Shown here: in pieces, positions 1-7,696 of the stretch
Position numbering within the stretch: position 1 is the first letter of the stretch
How the letters are laid out: each line of letters starts with the position of its first letter
Assembly: GCA_035547755.1 (NCBI GenBank)
Contig: DASZUG010000077.1
Location: 33,440-97,439, forward strand
Source: Mesorhizobium_L sp035547755
GTDB lineage: Bacteria > Pseudomonadota > Alphaproteobacteria > Rhizobiales > Rhizobiaceae
DNA length: 64,000 nt
Reading direction: 5' to 3'
Made by a program: the position numbers and the translations under genes
The notes under the pieces: generated by a model
What the model saw: the letters and a program-made list of their open reading frames with translations, nothing else
Databases searched by the model: none
What the model was told of the DNA's origin: nothing

Positions 1-621
1 GATCGCTCGTTTGGCCGCCGCGTGCTCCTCGCGCGCGACGAAGGCTTCCGGCGTCGTGCCCGCTGCGGAAAGAAGATCGCGCGGGAGATAGCATTGCCCA
101 CGCGCCAAGTGGATCGGAAGCAGCCGCAACAGGCCGGTCATCGCCTGTGCGCAGCCCGCATGGCCGGCGGCGGGGGCAAAGTCCTGCGCCTTTTCAGAGT
201 CGAGCACGAGCGACGCCATCTGGATCAGCGCCGATGCCGTCTCGCCGCAATAGCCCTCGAGATCGTTCCTGGATGGCATCGGATCGTCATAAAGATCGAA
301 GATGCGCGCATCGAGATAATTGCCGAAAGCCGTGCGCGGCAGATCATAGGTTCGGATCGTTTCCAGCAAAGCCGCGGCGACGGGATGGCCGGCGGCCGCT
401 TCGGGCGCGCCGTCTTCGATGACGTCGCGCCACCATTGCAGCCTGATCTCGCCCGGCAGCGGCTCGTGGATGATATCACGGATGCGCGCGACCTCGGCAT
501 TGAAGGCATAGAGAGAACAAAGCGCGCCGCGCTTTTCCTCCGGCGCGAAGAGCACGGAAAGATAACGGTCGCGGTCGGCCTCGCGGACGATCTCCATCGC
601 ATGCTGCTGATCGGCATTCAT
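1..621 (-). CDS. Squalene/phytoene synthase family protein (NDUFAF6-like), partial
   Basis: The gene runs off the left edge, so only the first 207 residues are present. The protein starts MNADQQHAMEIV and has the alpha-helical prenyl-synthase type N-terminus: the R-D-R-Y-L element near residue 18, the S-L-Y-A-F-N-A-E block near 36-43 and the L-Q-W-W-R-D block near 62-67. In Alphaproteobacteria this family resembles mitochondrial complex I assembly factor NDUFAF6 more than true carotenoid synthases, and no carotenoid genes are visible here. It starts 11 bases after the stop of the Mth938-like gene and is last in the yajC-secDF run, so it is probably co-transcribed. The ribosome binding site is weak. 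Family assignment is firm; the substrate, if any, is unknown. A role in respiratory-complex assembly is inference from homology. Confidence 0.85.
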   Translation of the reverse strand, partial: MNADQQHAMEIVREADRDRYLSVLFAPEEKRGALCSLYAFNAEVARIRDIIHEPLPGEIRLQWWRDVIEDGAPEAAAGHPVAAALLETIRTYDLPRTAFGNYLDARIFDLYDDPMPSRNDLEGYCGETASALIQMASLVLDSEKAQDFAPAAGHAGCAQAMTGLLRLLPIHLARGQCYLPRDLLSAAGTTPEAFVAREEHAAAKRAI

Positions 622-632
622 AGCCGCGACGA

Positions 633-1019
633 TCAATCGACGGCGATTAGCGCGGCGGCGACTGCACGGTCTTCGGCGAGCAAGACATTGAAGGTGCGCA
701 CCGCCGCGCCCGTGCTCATCGGATCGACGAAAATGCTTCCCGTCTTCAGCGCTTCGCGAAGCTCTCGCGGCAGGAGCTTCAGTTCGCGGCCCATTCCCAC
801 CAGAAGGATTTCTATCATCTCGGCTTCGGCAAGCACCTTGTCGAAATCGGCGGCGGTCAGATTCGATGCATCGGCCGGCTGCCATCCATAAATACCGGAT
901 GGCAGGCACAGGATCGAGCCTCTGTGGGACATATCCGCGAAACGGAAGCCGCCATTGCCATAGGCCTCGATCGGTGCGCGGCCGGGGAAGTGCGCCTCCC
1001 GGATTTCTATGCCGCTCAT
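633..1019 (-). CDS. Mth938-like domain protein (NDUFAF3 homologue)
   Basis: A 128-residue single-domain protein of the Mth938/DUF498 family. Features seen are the G-N-G-G-F-R-F segment near residue 22, the H-R-G-S-I-L-C-L-P-S-G block near 32-42 and the L-L-V-G-M-G-R-E segment near 72-79, with the usual family length. The human member, NDUFAF3, is a complex I assembly factor. Its ATG overlaps the TGA of secDF by four bases (ATGA), so the two are translationally coupled. The gene after it is NDUFAF6-like, which makes two complex I assembly homologues in a row behind the Sec membrane-insertion genes. The molecular function in bacteria is not known; a link between membrane insertion and respiratory-chain assembly is inference. 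Confidence 0.88.
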   Translation of the reverse strand: MSGIEIREAHFPGRAPIEAYGNGGFRFADMSHRGSILCLPSGIYGWQPADASNLTAADFDKVLAEAEMIEILLVGMGRELKLLPRELREALKTGSIFVDPMSTGAAVRTFNVLLAEDRAVAAALIAVD

Positions 1020-3607
1020 TTCGCCCGTATTTGCCGCGCCGGATCGGCGCCAGCGGGTTGCTTCGCGGCGCCGGCCGGCTGTTTCGGATCATCCGGTACG
1101 GCTGTCCAGGTCGGGCGCAGATGGAAGACGATCAGCACCGGTGCGGCGATGAAGATCGAAGAAAAGGTGCCGATGAACACGCCGAAAAGCATCGAGGCGA
1201 CGAAGGATCGTATGACCTCCCCGCCGAGCAGATAGAGCGCGAGCAAGGCTAGGAAAGTGGTCATGGACGTCATCGTCGTTCTCGACAGCATCTCGTTGTC
1301 GGAAAGGTCGAGCAATTGTCCGAGCGGCATCTTCTTGAATCGTCGCAGATTCTCTCGCACGCGGTCATAGATGACGACCGTATCGTTCAGCGAATAGCCG
1401 ACAATGGTGAGGATGGCCGCGACTGTCGAGAGATCGAACTCCAGTCGCGTCACGGCGATGAAGCCAAGTGTCAGGATGATGTCGTTGATGGTGGCGACAA
1501 TCGAGCCGATGGCGAACTGCCATTCGAAGCGGATCCAGACATAGACCAGGATCGCCGCCATCGCCACCAGAATGCCGATGATCGCCGCGCGCGCCAATTC
1601 GCTGGAGACGGTCGGGCCGACCAGTTCGGTGCGGCGGATATCGTATTTGGAAGCGAGCGCCTGCTGTGCCTTCTCGACGATCACATTGCCCGAATTCTTG
1701 CCCGTGTCGGCAGCGGCGCCGAGACGGATCAGCGCATCGGTCTTGTCGCCGAAGCCCTGGACCTGGAGTTCCTTGATGCCGGCTTTCGTCAACGTCTCAC
1801 GGATGTCGCCGACATTCGCATCGCCGGTCTTGGCGCGGACCTCCATGATCGTGCCACCGGTGAAGTCGATGCCGAGATTGAAGCCTTGGGTAAAGACGTA
1901 GCCGACAGAAGCCGCGCATAAGCAGAGCGAAAGCACAAACACCTGCAAGCGCACCTTCATGAATGGGATGCGCGTGACCTCCGGAACCAGGCGGAAATAA
2001 CCCTTCGGCAGTTCCTTCGGACGGCTCCGGCGCACCCACTCCGCCACGACCCATCGGGTGAAGGTGTAGGCCGTGAAGACCGTTGTGATGATGCCGACGG
2101 CAAGCGTGACGGCGAAGCCGCGCACCGGACCGGAGCCGAGGAAGAACAGCACGACCGCCGCTATTAGCGTGGTGATATTCGAATCCAGAATCGTCGCCAG
2201 CGCGCGTGCGAAACCGCTGTCGATCGCCTGGATGATCGAACGGCCGTTTCGTCGCTCCTCCCGGATACGCTCGTAGATCAGCACGTTGGAATCGACCGCC
2301 ATGCCGATGGTGAGCACGATGCCGGCAATACCGGGCAGGGTCAGCGTCGCGCCAAGAAGCGAGAGCACCGCGACGATCATGGCGAGGTTGGCAAGGAGCG
2401 CGAGATTGGCGATCCAGCCGAGCAAACCATAGGCCGCCACCATGAAAGTGACGACGAGAAACGCCGCCACGAGCGCCGACAGCTTGCCGGCGTGGATCGA
2501 ATCCTGCCCGAGACCCGGTCCGACGGTCCTTTCCTCGACGATGTTGAGCGTGGCAGGCAGTGCGCCGGCGCGCAGCAGAACGGCGAGGTCGTTGGCGCTT
2601 TGCGCGGTGAAATGACCGGAAATCTGCCCCGATCCGCCAAGGATCGGCTCCCGGATGACCGGCGCCGAGATCACATGATTGTCGAGGATAATGGCGAAAA
2701 GCTTGCCGACATTCTGCTGCGTCGCCTCGCCGAAACGCGTCGCCCCCTTGCTGTCGAAGCGGAAGGAAACGACAGGCTCGCCCGTGCGCTGGTCGAAGGT
2801 CGCCTGCGCATCGACGAGGTTTTCACCCGAGACGATGACGCGGTTCTCGATGAGATAGGGAACCGGCGGCTTGTCGGTCGAGTACATGAGCGTATCGCCG
2901 GGCGGCACGTTTCCTTTGAGCGCGTCCTCTACGGAAGCGGACTGGTCGACCATCTGGAAGGTCAGCTTGGCGGTCTTGCCGAGGATGTTCTTCAGCCGTT
3001 GCGGATCCTGCAGTCCAGGCACCTGCACCAGAATGCGATCGGCGCCCTGGCGCTGAATGATCGGCTCCGTGGTGCCGAGTTCGTTGACGCGGCGGCTGAC
3101 GACCTCGATCGACTTCGTGATCGCGGCGGAGATGCGGTAGTTGATCCCCTCATTGGTCAACGTGTAGCGCAAGACGTTGTTGCCGGGCTCGGATTCCGCC
3201 AGCTCGCGCACCGAGCCGCCGCCGAACAGACCCGACGCTATGGGCTGGGTCAGGGAATCGAGCGCCTTGCGCGCCGCGTCGAGCTGTTTCGGGTCGCTGA
3301 TACGGACCTGCACCGAATTTCCACTCGAGATCAGGCCCGTATACCCTATCCGCGCATTGCGCAGCTTCGTGCGGATGTCGTCGCGCGTCGTGTTCAGCCT
3401 GTCGTGGATGAGGTCCTTGTGGTCGAGCTGCAGCAAGATATGGGAGCCGCCCTGCAGGTCGAGGCCGAGCGTCATCTGCTTGTGCGGAATCCATGCCGGC
3501 ACCCGAGCCAGGAAGGATTCCGGCAGAACGTTCGGAATGGCAAAGAACACGCCGGCCAGGACGGCAAGCCAGATCAGAACCGTCTTCCAGCGCGTAAAGT
3601 ATAACAT
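1016..3607 (-). CDS. secDF: Protein translocase subunit SecDF (fused)
   Basis: An 863-residue inner-membrane protein that uses the proton motive force to help SecYEG export proteins and that cooperates with YidC in membrane insertion. The SecD half comes first: an N-terminal membrane segment, the G-L-D-L-Q-G-G-S motif near residue 48, a large periplasmic part, then five membrane segments with G-M-A-V-D-S-N-V-L-I near 436. The SecF half begins near residue 550, with G-I-D-F-T-G-G-T near 578 and G-Y-S-L-N-D-T-V-V-I near 740. SecD and SecF are two genes in E. coli and one polypeptide here, as in several Rhizobiales and Bacillus. It lies 49 bases after yajC and overlaps the next gene by four bases. 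Confidence 0.97.
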   Translation of the reverse strand: MLYFTRWKTVLIWLAVLAGVFFAIPNVLPESFLARVPAWIPHKQMTLGLDLQGGSHILLQLDHKDLIHDRLNTTRDDIRTKLRNARIGYTGLISSGNSVQVRISDPKQLDAARKALDSLTQPIASGLFGGGSVRELAESEPGNNVLRYTLTNEGINYRISAAITKSIEVVSRRVNELGTTEPIIQRQGADRILVQVPGLQDPQRLKNILGKTAKLTFQMVDQSASVEDALKGNVPPGDTLMYSTDKPPVPYLIENRVIVSGENLVDAQATFDQRTGEPVVSFRFDSKGATRFGEATQQNVGKLFAIILDNHVISAPVIREPILGGSGQISGHFTAQSANDLAVLLRAGALPATLNIVEERTVGPGLGQDSIHAGKLSALVAAFLVVTFMVAAYGLLGWIANLALLANLAMIVAVLSLLGATLTLPGIAGIVLTIGMAVDSNVLIYERIREERRNGRSIIQAIDSGFARALATILDSNITTLIAAVVLFFLGSGPVRGFAVTLAVGIITTVFTAYTFTRWVVAEWVRRSRPKELPKGYFRLVPEVTRIPFMKVRLQVFVLSLCLCAASVGYVFTQGFNLGIDFTGGTIMEVRAKTGDANVGDIRETLTKAGIKELQVQGFGDKTDALIRLGAAADTGKNSGNVIVEKAQQALASKYDIRRTELVGPTVSSELARAAIIGILVAMAAILVYVWIRFEWQFAIGSIVATINDIILTLGFIAVTRLEFDLSTVAAILTIVGYSLNDTVVIYDRVRENLRRFKKMPLGQLLDLSDNEMLSRTTMTSMTTFLALLALYLLGGEVIRSFVASMLFGVFIGTFSSIFIAAPVLIVFHLRPTWTAVPDDPKQPAGAAKQPAGADPARQIRAK

Positions 3608-3656
3608 TGCCCGTTGTCCGTTATGTTATTGGGAGGCCGGTCGGCTCCGAATGCGG

Positions 3657-4004
3657 CTATTTCTTGGCGTTCTGGTTCGCGACCGGCTCGCCCCGCACAC
3701 GCACTTCGGCGATGGTGGAGCGCACGGCGGTGACTTTCGTTCCGCCGCCGAGGTCGATCTCGACCTCGTTGCTGTTATCCGAAACCTTCGTCACCTTACC
3801 AACAAGCCCGCCTCCCGTCACGACGGTATCGCCGCGCCGCAGCGCATTCAGCATGTCGCCGCGCTTCTTCGCCTGCGTGCGCTGGGGCCGGATGATCAGG
3901 AAGTACATGATGACGAAGATCAGGATGAAGGGAAGGATGCTGATCAGCGTTTCCGGCGTACCGCCGCCAGTGGCTGCCTGCGCGTAGGCCGGTGTCACGA
4001 ACAT
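3657..4004 (-). CDS. yajC: Preprotein translocase subunit YajC
   Basis: A small membrane protein (115 residues) that binds SecDF in the holo-translocon. After a short N-terminal A-T-G-G-G stretch comes one membrane segment (about residues 18-38), the R-P-Q-R-T-Q-A-K-K motif just inside, and a cytoplasmic beta-rich tail with V-V-T-G-G-G-L-V-G-K. The open frame extends upstream to 4094, but the start at 4004 is preferred: it gives the family length, has AGGGAG at the right distance and begins M-F-V-T-P-A-Y-A-Q. It is first in the run yajC-secDF-Mth938-phytoene-synthase-like and is divergent from the DUF815 ATPase at 4157, so its promoter should lie between 4005 and 4156. Confidence 0.95.
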   Translation of the reverse strand: MFVTPAYAQAATGGGTPETLISILPFILIFVIMYFLIIRPQRTQAKKRGDMLNALRRGDTVVTGGGLVGKVTKVSDNSNEVEIDLGGGTKVTAVRSTIAEVRVRGEPVANQNAKK

Positions 4005-4156
4005 GAAGAACTCCCTGGTAAGAGGACAGCCCGGCGGGGCCGGTCGAAAAGTGGCCGGAATATAGACACTGACGCCACCTTTGCAACCGCGCAAAGAAAC
4101 GTGAACGGCGCTTTTCCCCGTTCCTTCCGCGTGTTAGAGCGCCTTCCGACAAAAAC

Positions 4157-5056
4157 ATGCCGATAGCGATGACGAATATGACCGATGCCGCCACCAAACT
4201 GCTTGCCGAGAAGATAGATCGGCTGATCGAGACGGTATCGCGGCTCGCGCCGCCGTCGCCGCCCGAAACGGATATTTCGCAGGCGGACTGCTTCGTCTGG
4301 GTAGCGGATCCCGGCTATCTCGATCCGGTGGAGAGGGTCAACCGCGTCGACATAGAACTGATCCGCGGCGTCGACCATGTACGCGACATCCTGCAGGACA
4401 ATACGGAACGGTTCGCCGCCGGCCTTCCCGCCAACAATGCGCTTTTGTGGGGCGCGCGCGGCATGGGAAAATCCTCTCTCGTCAAGGCGGTGCATGCGAC
4501 CATCAATGAAAAGCTTGAGAAAGGTGAAGCGCCACTGAAGCTGATCGAGATCCATCGCGAGGACATCGATACGCTGCCGATACTGATGGGAATCCTGAAG
4601 AAGGCGCCCTTCCGCTTCATCCTCTTCTGCGACGACCTGTCGTTCGACCATGACGACACCTCTTACAAATCGCTGAAGGCTGCGCTGGAAGGCGGCGTCG
4701 AGGGGCGTCCACAGAACGTCATCTTCTACGCCACGTCGAACCGGCGGCATCTCCTCCCGCGCGATATGATCGACAATGAGCGCTCAACCGCGATCAATCC
4801 GTCGGAAGCGGTCGAGGAAAAGGTGTCGCTGTCAGACCGCTTCGGCCTGTGGCTCGGTTTCCATAAATGCTCGCAGGACGAATATCTCGATATGATCGCC
4901 GGCTATGCCGCCTATCACGACCTCAGGATCGGGGAGGAGGAACTGCGCGCCAAGGCGCTTGAATGGGCGACGACGCGCGGCGGCCGCTCAGGTCGCGTCG
5001 CCTGGCAGTTCGTTCAGGATCTCGCGGGAAAGCTCGGGCAGCAGCTGAAGGATTGA
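4157..5056 (+). CDS. DUF815 family P-loop ATPase
   Basis: A 299-residue AAA+-like ATPase of the DUF815 family. Walker A is G-A-R-G-M-G-K-S-S at residues 99-107, and a Walker B-like F-C-D-D-L-S-F follows near 157. The sensor-like region Y-A-T-S-N-R-R-H-L lies near 193-201. The C-terminal part has a G-G-R-S-G-R-V-A-W helix of the kind found in AAA+ lids. The cellular role is unknown; an adaptor or remodelling ATPase is the usual guess. It is divergent from yajC and stands alone before a repeat element. Starts at 4157, 4169 or 4178 are all possible because no clear ribosome binding site separates them. Confidence 0.88.
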   Translation: MPIAMTNMTDAATKLLAEKIDRLIETVSRLAPPSPPETDISQADCFVWVADPGYLDPVERVNRVDIELIRGVDHVRDILQDNTERFAAGLPANNALLWGARGMGKSSLVKAVHATINEKLEKGEAPLKLIEIHREDIDTLPILMGILKKAPFRFILFCDDLSFDHDDTSYKSLKAALEGGVEGRPQNVIFYATSNRRHLLPRDMIDNERSTAINPSEAVEEKVSLSDRFGLWLGFHKCSQDEYLDMIAGYAAYHDLRIGEEELRAKALEWATTRGGRSGRVAWQFVQDLAGKLGQQLKD

Positions 5057-5090
5057 CAGCCAAGGCTGGCCTCATCCTCGCGGCGTTGCA

Positions 5091-5266
5091 GTGCGTCCTT
5101 CGAGGCTCGCTCCGCTCGCGCCTCAGGATGAGGGAGGTCGGCGCTGCCTTCGCCAATGCTGCAGCCGAACGTCGCCATGACAGGACGCAACCGAATGAGG
5201 ACCGCTGGCGCTAATCTCCCTCATCCTGAGGCGCTCGCCCAACGGGCGAGCCTCGAAGAACGCACC
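5091..5266. repeat. Intergenic palindromic repeat, copy 1 (two inverted REP-like units)
   Basis: The left unit at 5091-5134 starts GTGCGTCCTTCGAGGCTCG and ends CCTCAGGATGAGGG. The right unit at 5218-5265 is its inverse, from CCCTCATCCTGAGGCG to CGAGCCTCGAAGAACGCAC. Each unit can fold by itself, and the two can pair with each other. It fills the gap between the DUF815 gene and the convergent NlpD-like gene. Copies of the same family occur at 19461, 49350 and 54764. Confidence 0.9.
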
Positions 5267-5274
5267 GTTATCTA

Positions 5275-6819
5275 TTACTCGAGATATTTGGTTGGGTTGA
5301 CGGGCGCGGAGTTCTTGCGCACTTCGAAATGGAGCCGCGGCGAAGGCGTGGTTCCGCTCATGCCCGACAAAGCGATCTCCTGGCCCCGCCGAACCTTCTC
5401 GCCGCGCGTCACTTCAAGCTTGCTGTTGTGGCCGTAGACCGTGACGAGGCCGTCATCATGGCGGATCAGGACGGTGTTGCCGAAGTCCTTCAAACCATTC
5501 CCCGCATAGATGACGACACCATTCTCCGCCGCCTTGACCGACGTTCCATCGGGAACGGCAATATCGATGCCATCGCTTGCCGCCCCGCCCGAGCCGCCAA
5601 AGGGCGTGATGATCCGGCCCCGCACGGGCCAGCGCATCTTGCCGATGCCCGTCGTTTCGGGAGCGACAGCGGCCTCCTTCTGCCCTGTATCGGCTATCAC
5701 CTTCTCCGTCTTCTGCGGCGGCGTGTAAGCTGCGGGATGGGATTCGTTCTTCGCATCCGGCGTCGGCTGCTGGCTCGCCGAGGAAGAGGCCGTCCCCGTC
5801 ACGACGGGATCGACATTTTTCGGTGCGGCGCTCGCAACTTTCTGGTTGCCTGAGCCCGGAATCGTCAAGACCTGGCCGACGTGAAGGAAATCCGTCTTCA
5901 GATTGTTCGCCTGTCGGATCGCCTCGACGCGCGCCCCGGTCTTCCTGGCGATACTATGCAGGCTGTCGCCCGACTGGACCTTGTATTGTCCGGCGCCAAG
6001 AGCCGAGGCCGAACGCACCTCCTCATGCCTGCTCTTGTCGACCTTTTTCGCCGCGGCAGAAGCGTTTTCATCGAGATGCATCTTCTCCCGCTGCCTTGGC
6101 GATTGCGGCAGGACTCCGAGATTTCGAGGAGCGAGGTCTTCGCGGGAAGGCTCTCTGCGCTCCGGTTCGCGCGCAGGCCGCGCTTCGGCAACACGTGTCT
6201 GAGAACCATGCGCATTGCTCGAATAGACGAAGGTCGGAATAATGATCTTTTCACCGGCCGCTATCCGGTGAGAGGGAGAGAGACCGTTGGCGCGAAGGAT
6301 TTCGCGCTCCGGAACGCCGAAACGCCGCGATAGGGTTTCGACGTTTTCGCCCTGCCCGACGGTAATCTCCGTGCCGCCGGCCCGCGACCAATGGCTTGCC
6401 CCGCTCCGCGATGGCGTTGGAACGTTCTCCGCGCGATACGTGGCGCCGGTTACGGTCTGGTCGAGACGAGCGGAGCGATGGACCGGCGCCGGCCCGACAT
6501 CCTGCGACGAAACCGGCGGCAGACTGCCGGAAGAAACGGGGCCGAGATTCGACTGCTGGACGTTCGAGACGCGATAGGATGGCTGCGAGACGCCACCGCC
6601 AAGCGATGTCGAAGGCGAACGCACGCTCGACCCGACATCCCCTGGAAATGGCTGATTGGCGGGAGGCGAGACCACCGGCCGGCCTGTCGAGCCGGTCGTC
6701 AGGCCATCGGCAAAGCGCGCCGTATCCGAACTGCACCCAGCGGTAAACCCGCCGATGATAATAACCGCCGCGCCCAGCGCTAGATTGCGCTGGAGCCTGC
6801 CCAGAATCCGAACACGCAT
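5275..6819 (-). CDS. NlpD/DipM-like lipoprotein, two LysM domains plus degenerate LytM (M23) domain
   Basis: A 514-residue envelope protein. The first 30 residues form a lipoprotein signal with lipobox F-T-A-G-C (Cys29). LysM domains, which bind peptidoglycan, lie at about 150-195 and 277-322, and a LytM/M23 fold at about 395-514. The M23 zinc site is incomplete: the first motif reads S-D-G-I-D where active enzymes have H-x-x-x-D, and the last reads R-L-H-F-E where they have H-L-H-F-E. E. coli NlpD has the same substitutions and works as an activator of cell-wall amidases, not as a hydrolase. I therefore infer a division-linked amidase regulator. The middle region (200-270 and 330-390) is low-complexity and rich in Ser, Ala and charged residues, as in other linkers of this type. 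Confidence 0.9.
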   Translation of the reverse strand: MRVRILGRLQRNLALGAAVIIIGGFTAGCSSDTARFADGLTTGSTGRPVVSPPANQPFPGDVGSSVRSPSTSLGGGVSQPSYRVSNVQQSNLGPVSSGSLPPVSSQDVGPAPVHRSARLDQTVTGATYRAENVPTPSRSGASHWSRAGGTEITVGQGENVETLSRRFGVPEREILRANGLSPSHRIAAGEKIIIPTFVYSSNAHGSQTRVAEARPAREPERREPSREDLAPRNLGVLPQSPRQREKMHLDENASAAAKKVDKSRHEEVRSASALGAGQYKVQSGDSLHSIARKTGARVEAIRQANNLKTDFLHVGQVLTIPGSGNQKVASAAPKNVDPVVTGTASSSASQQPTPDAKNESHPAAYTPPQKTEKVIADTGQKEAAVAPETTGIGKMRWPVRGRIITPFGGSGGAASDGIDIAVPDGTSVKAAENGVVIYAGNGLKDFGNTVLIRHDDGLVTVYGHNSKLEVTRGEKVRRGQEIALSGMSGTTPSPRLHFEVRKNSAPVNPTKYLE

Positions 6820-6932
6820 CTTTCTACCCGTACCCTGTACCAGAACGGATATGATTAAAGCGCGTTAATCTTACTGGTCGGTTAAATGCAGCGCGAAATT
6901 GTCGAAATTTTTAAGGAGCGGCGATCGCCTCG

Positions 6933-7631
6933 TTATTCTTCGCTCGGCATGTGCAGATACATGGACTGGATGCCGACGCGGCCGGGGCCGGTGAAGCGAT
7001 TGACGATGAAGTTCATGCCGGCGCCGAAGAAGCCGCTCGACAGCTTGTCGATCTTCGTCTCCATCGTGACCGAAACATCCTTGAACAACCAGCCGCCCGG
7101 CTCGATATCGATCGTTTCGCCCGGCGCCAGCACCTTCTCGAAGACGTTGCCGTAGCCGTGCAGCCAGACGACGCCGTCGCCATTCTCGCCATGGAAACGA
7201 TCGATGAAGAAGCCGCTTTGGCCGAACAGCATGCTGCCGATGCCGCGCACCCGTTCGAAGCTGTAGCCGACATTGCCCGTAGCGGCGAGAAACTGGTGCT
7301 CGCGGACGTGAATTTCCTCGCCGCGCTGAAGATGGATCGGCACGATATGGCCGGGCCCGTCGCGGCTGAAGGCGATGATGCCCTGCCCCGAGGCTTCGGT
7401 GACGAAGATCTGGATACCGGCGACCATCCGCTTGAGCGCGCCCTTGAGCGACTTCAGCCCGATTTTGACGCTTGGATTTTTCCACAACAGGATATGGTGC
7501 TCGAAATAGACCGGCATCCGGGTCACATCGACTGACAGGACGGGCACCAATTCGCCGTCGATATGATATGTGACCCCGCCAAAATTCTCGCCCGAGACCT
7601 GGCTCGGCATCAGACGCGGCAATTCAGGCAT
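6933..7631 (-). CDS. AIM24 family protein
   Basis: A 232-residue all-beta protein of the AIM24 (TIGR00266/DUF124) family. The family is recognised from glycine-rich beta strands such as V-T-Y-H-I-D-G near the start and the P-G-E-T-I-D-I-E-P-G-G-W-L-F segment near 168-181, followed by the N-R-F-T-G-P-G motif close to the C-terminus. No signal peptide or membrane segment is seen. The yeast namesake acts in mitochondrial inner-membrane organisation; the bacterial function is unknown. The gene lies between gatB and the NlpD-like gene on the same strand, separated by 65 and 113 bases. Confidence 0.85.
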   Translation of the reverse strand: MPELPRLMPSQVSGENFGGVTYHIDGELVPVLSVDVTRMPVYFEHHILLWKNPSVKIGLKSLKGALKRMVAGIQIFVTEASGQGIIAFSRDGPGHIVPIHLQRGEEIHVREHQFLAATGNVGYSFERVRGIGSMLFGQSGFFIDRFHGENGDGVVWLHGYGNVFEKVLAPGETIDIEPGGWLFKDVSVTMETKIDKLSSGFFGAGMNFIVNRFTGPGRVGIQSMYLHMPSEE

Positions 7632-7696
7632 TACCAGCCCTCCCCCTAAACCGGCGCGATTCTTACGCCCGTTCGAGAAGGCCGTCGAGGTACCTG

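Noticed and set aside
225..617. 130-codon minus frame at the left edge
   Set aside because: It is an Arg/Ser-rich out-of-frame reading of the phytoene-synthase-like gene. The frame starting at 621 gives the recognisable family sequence.
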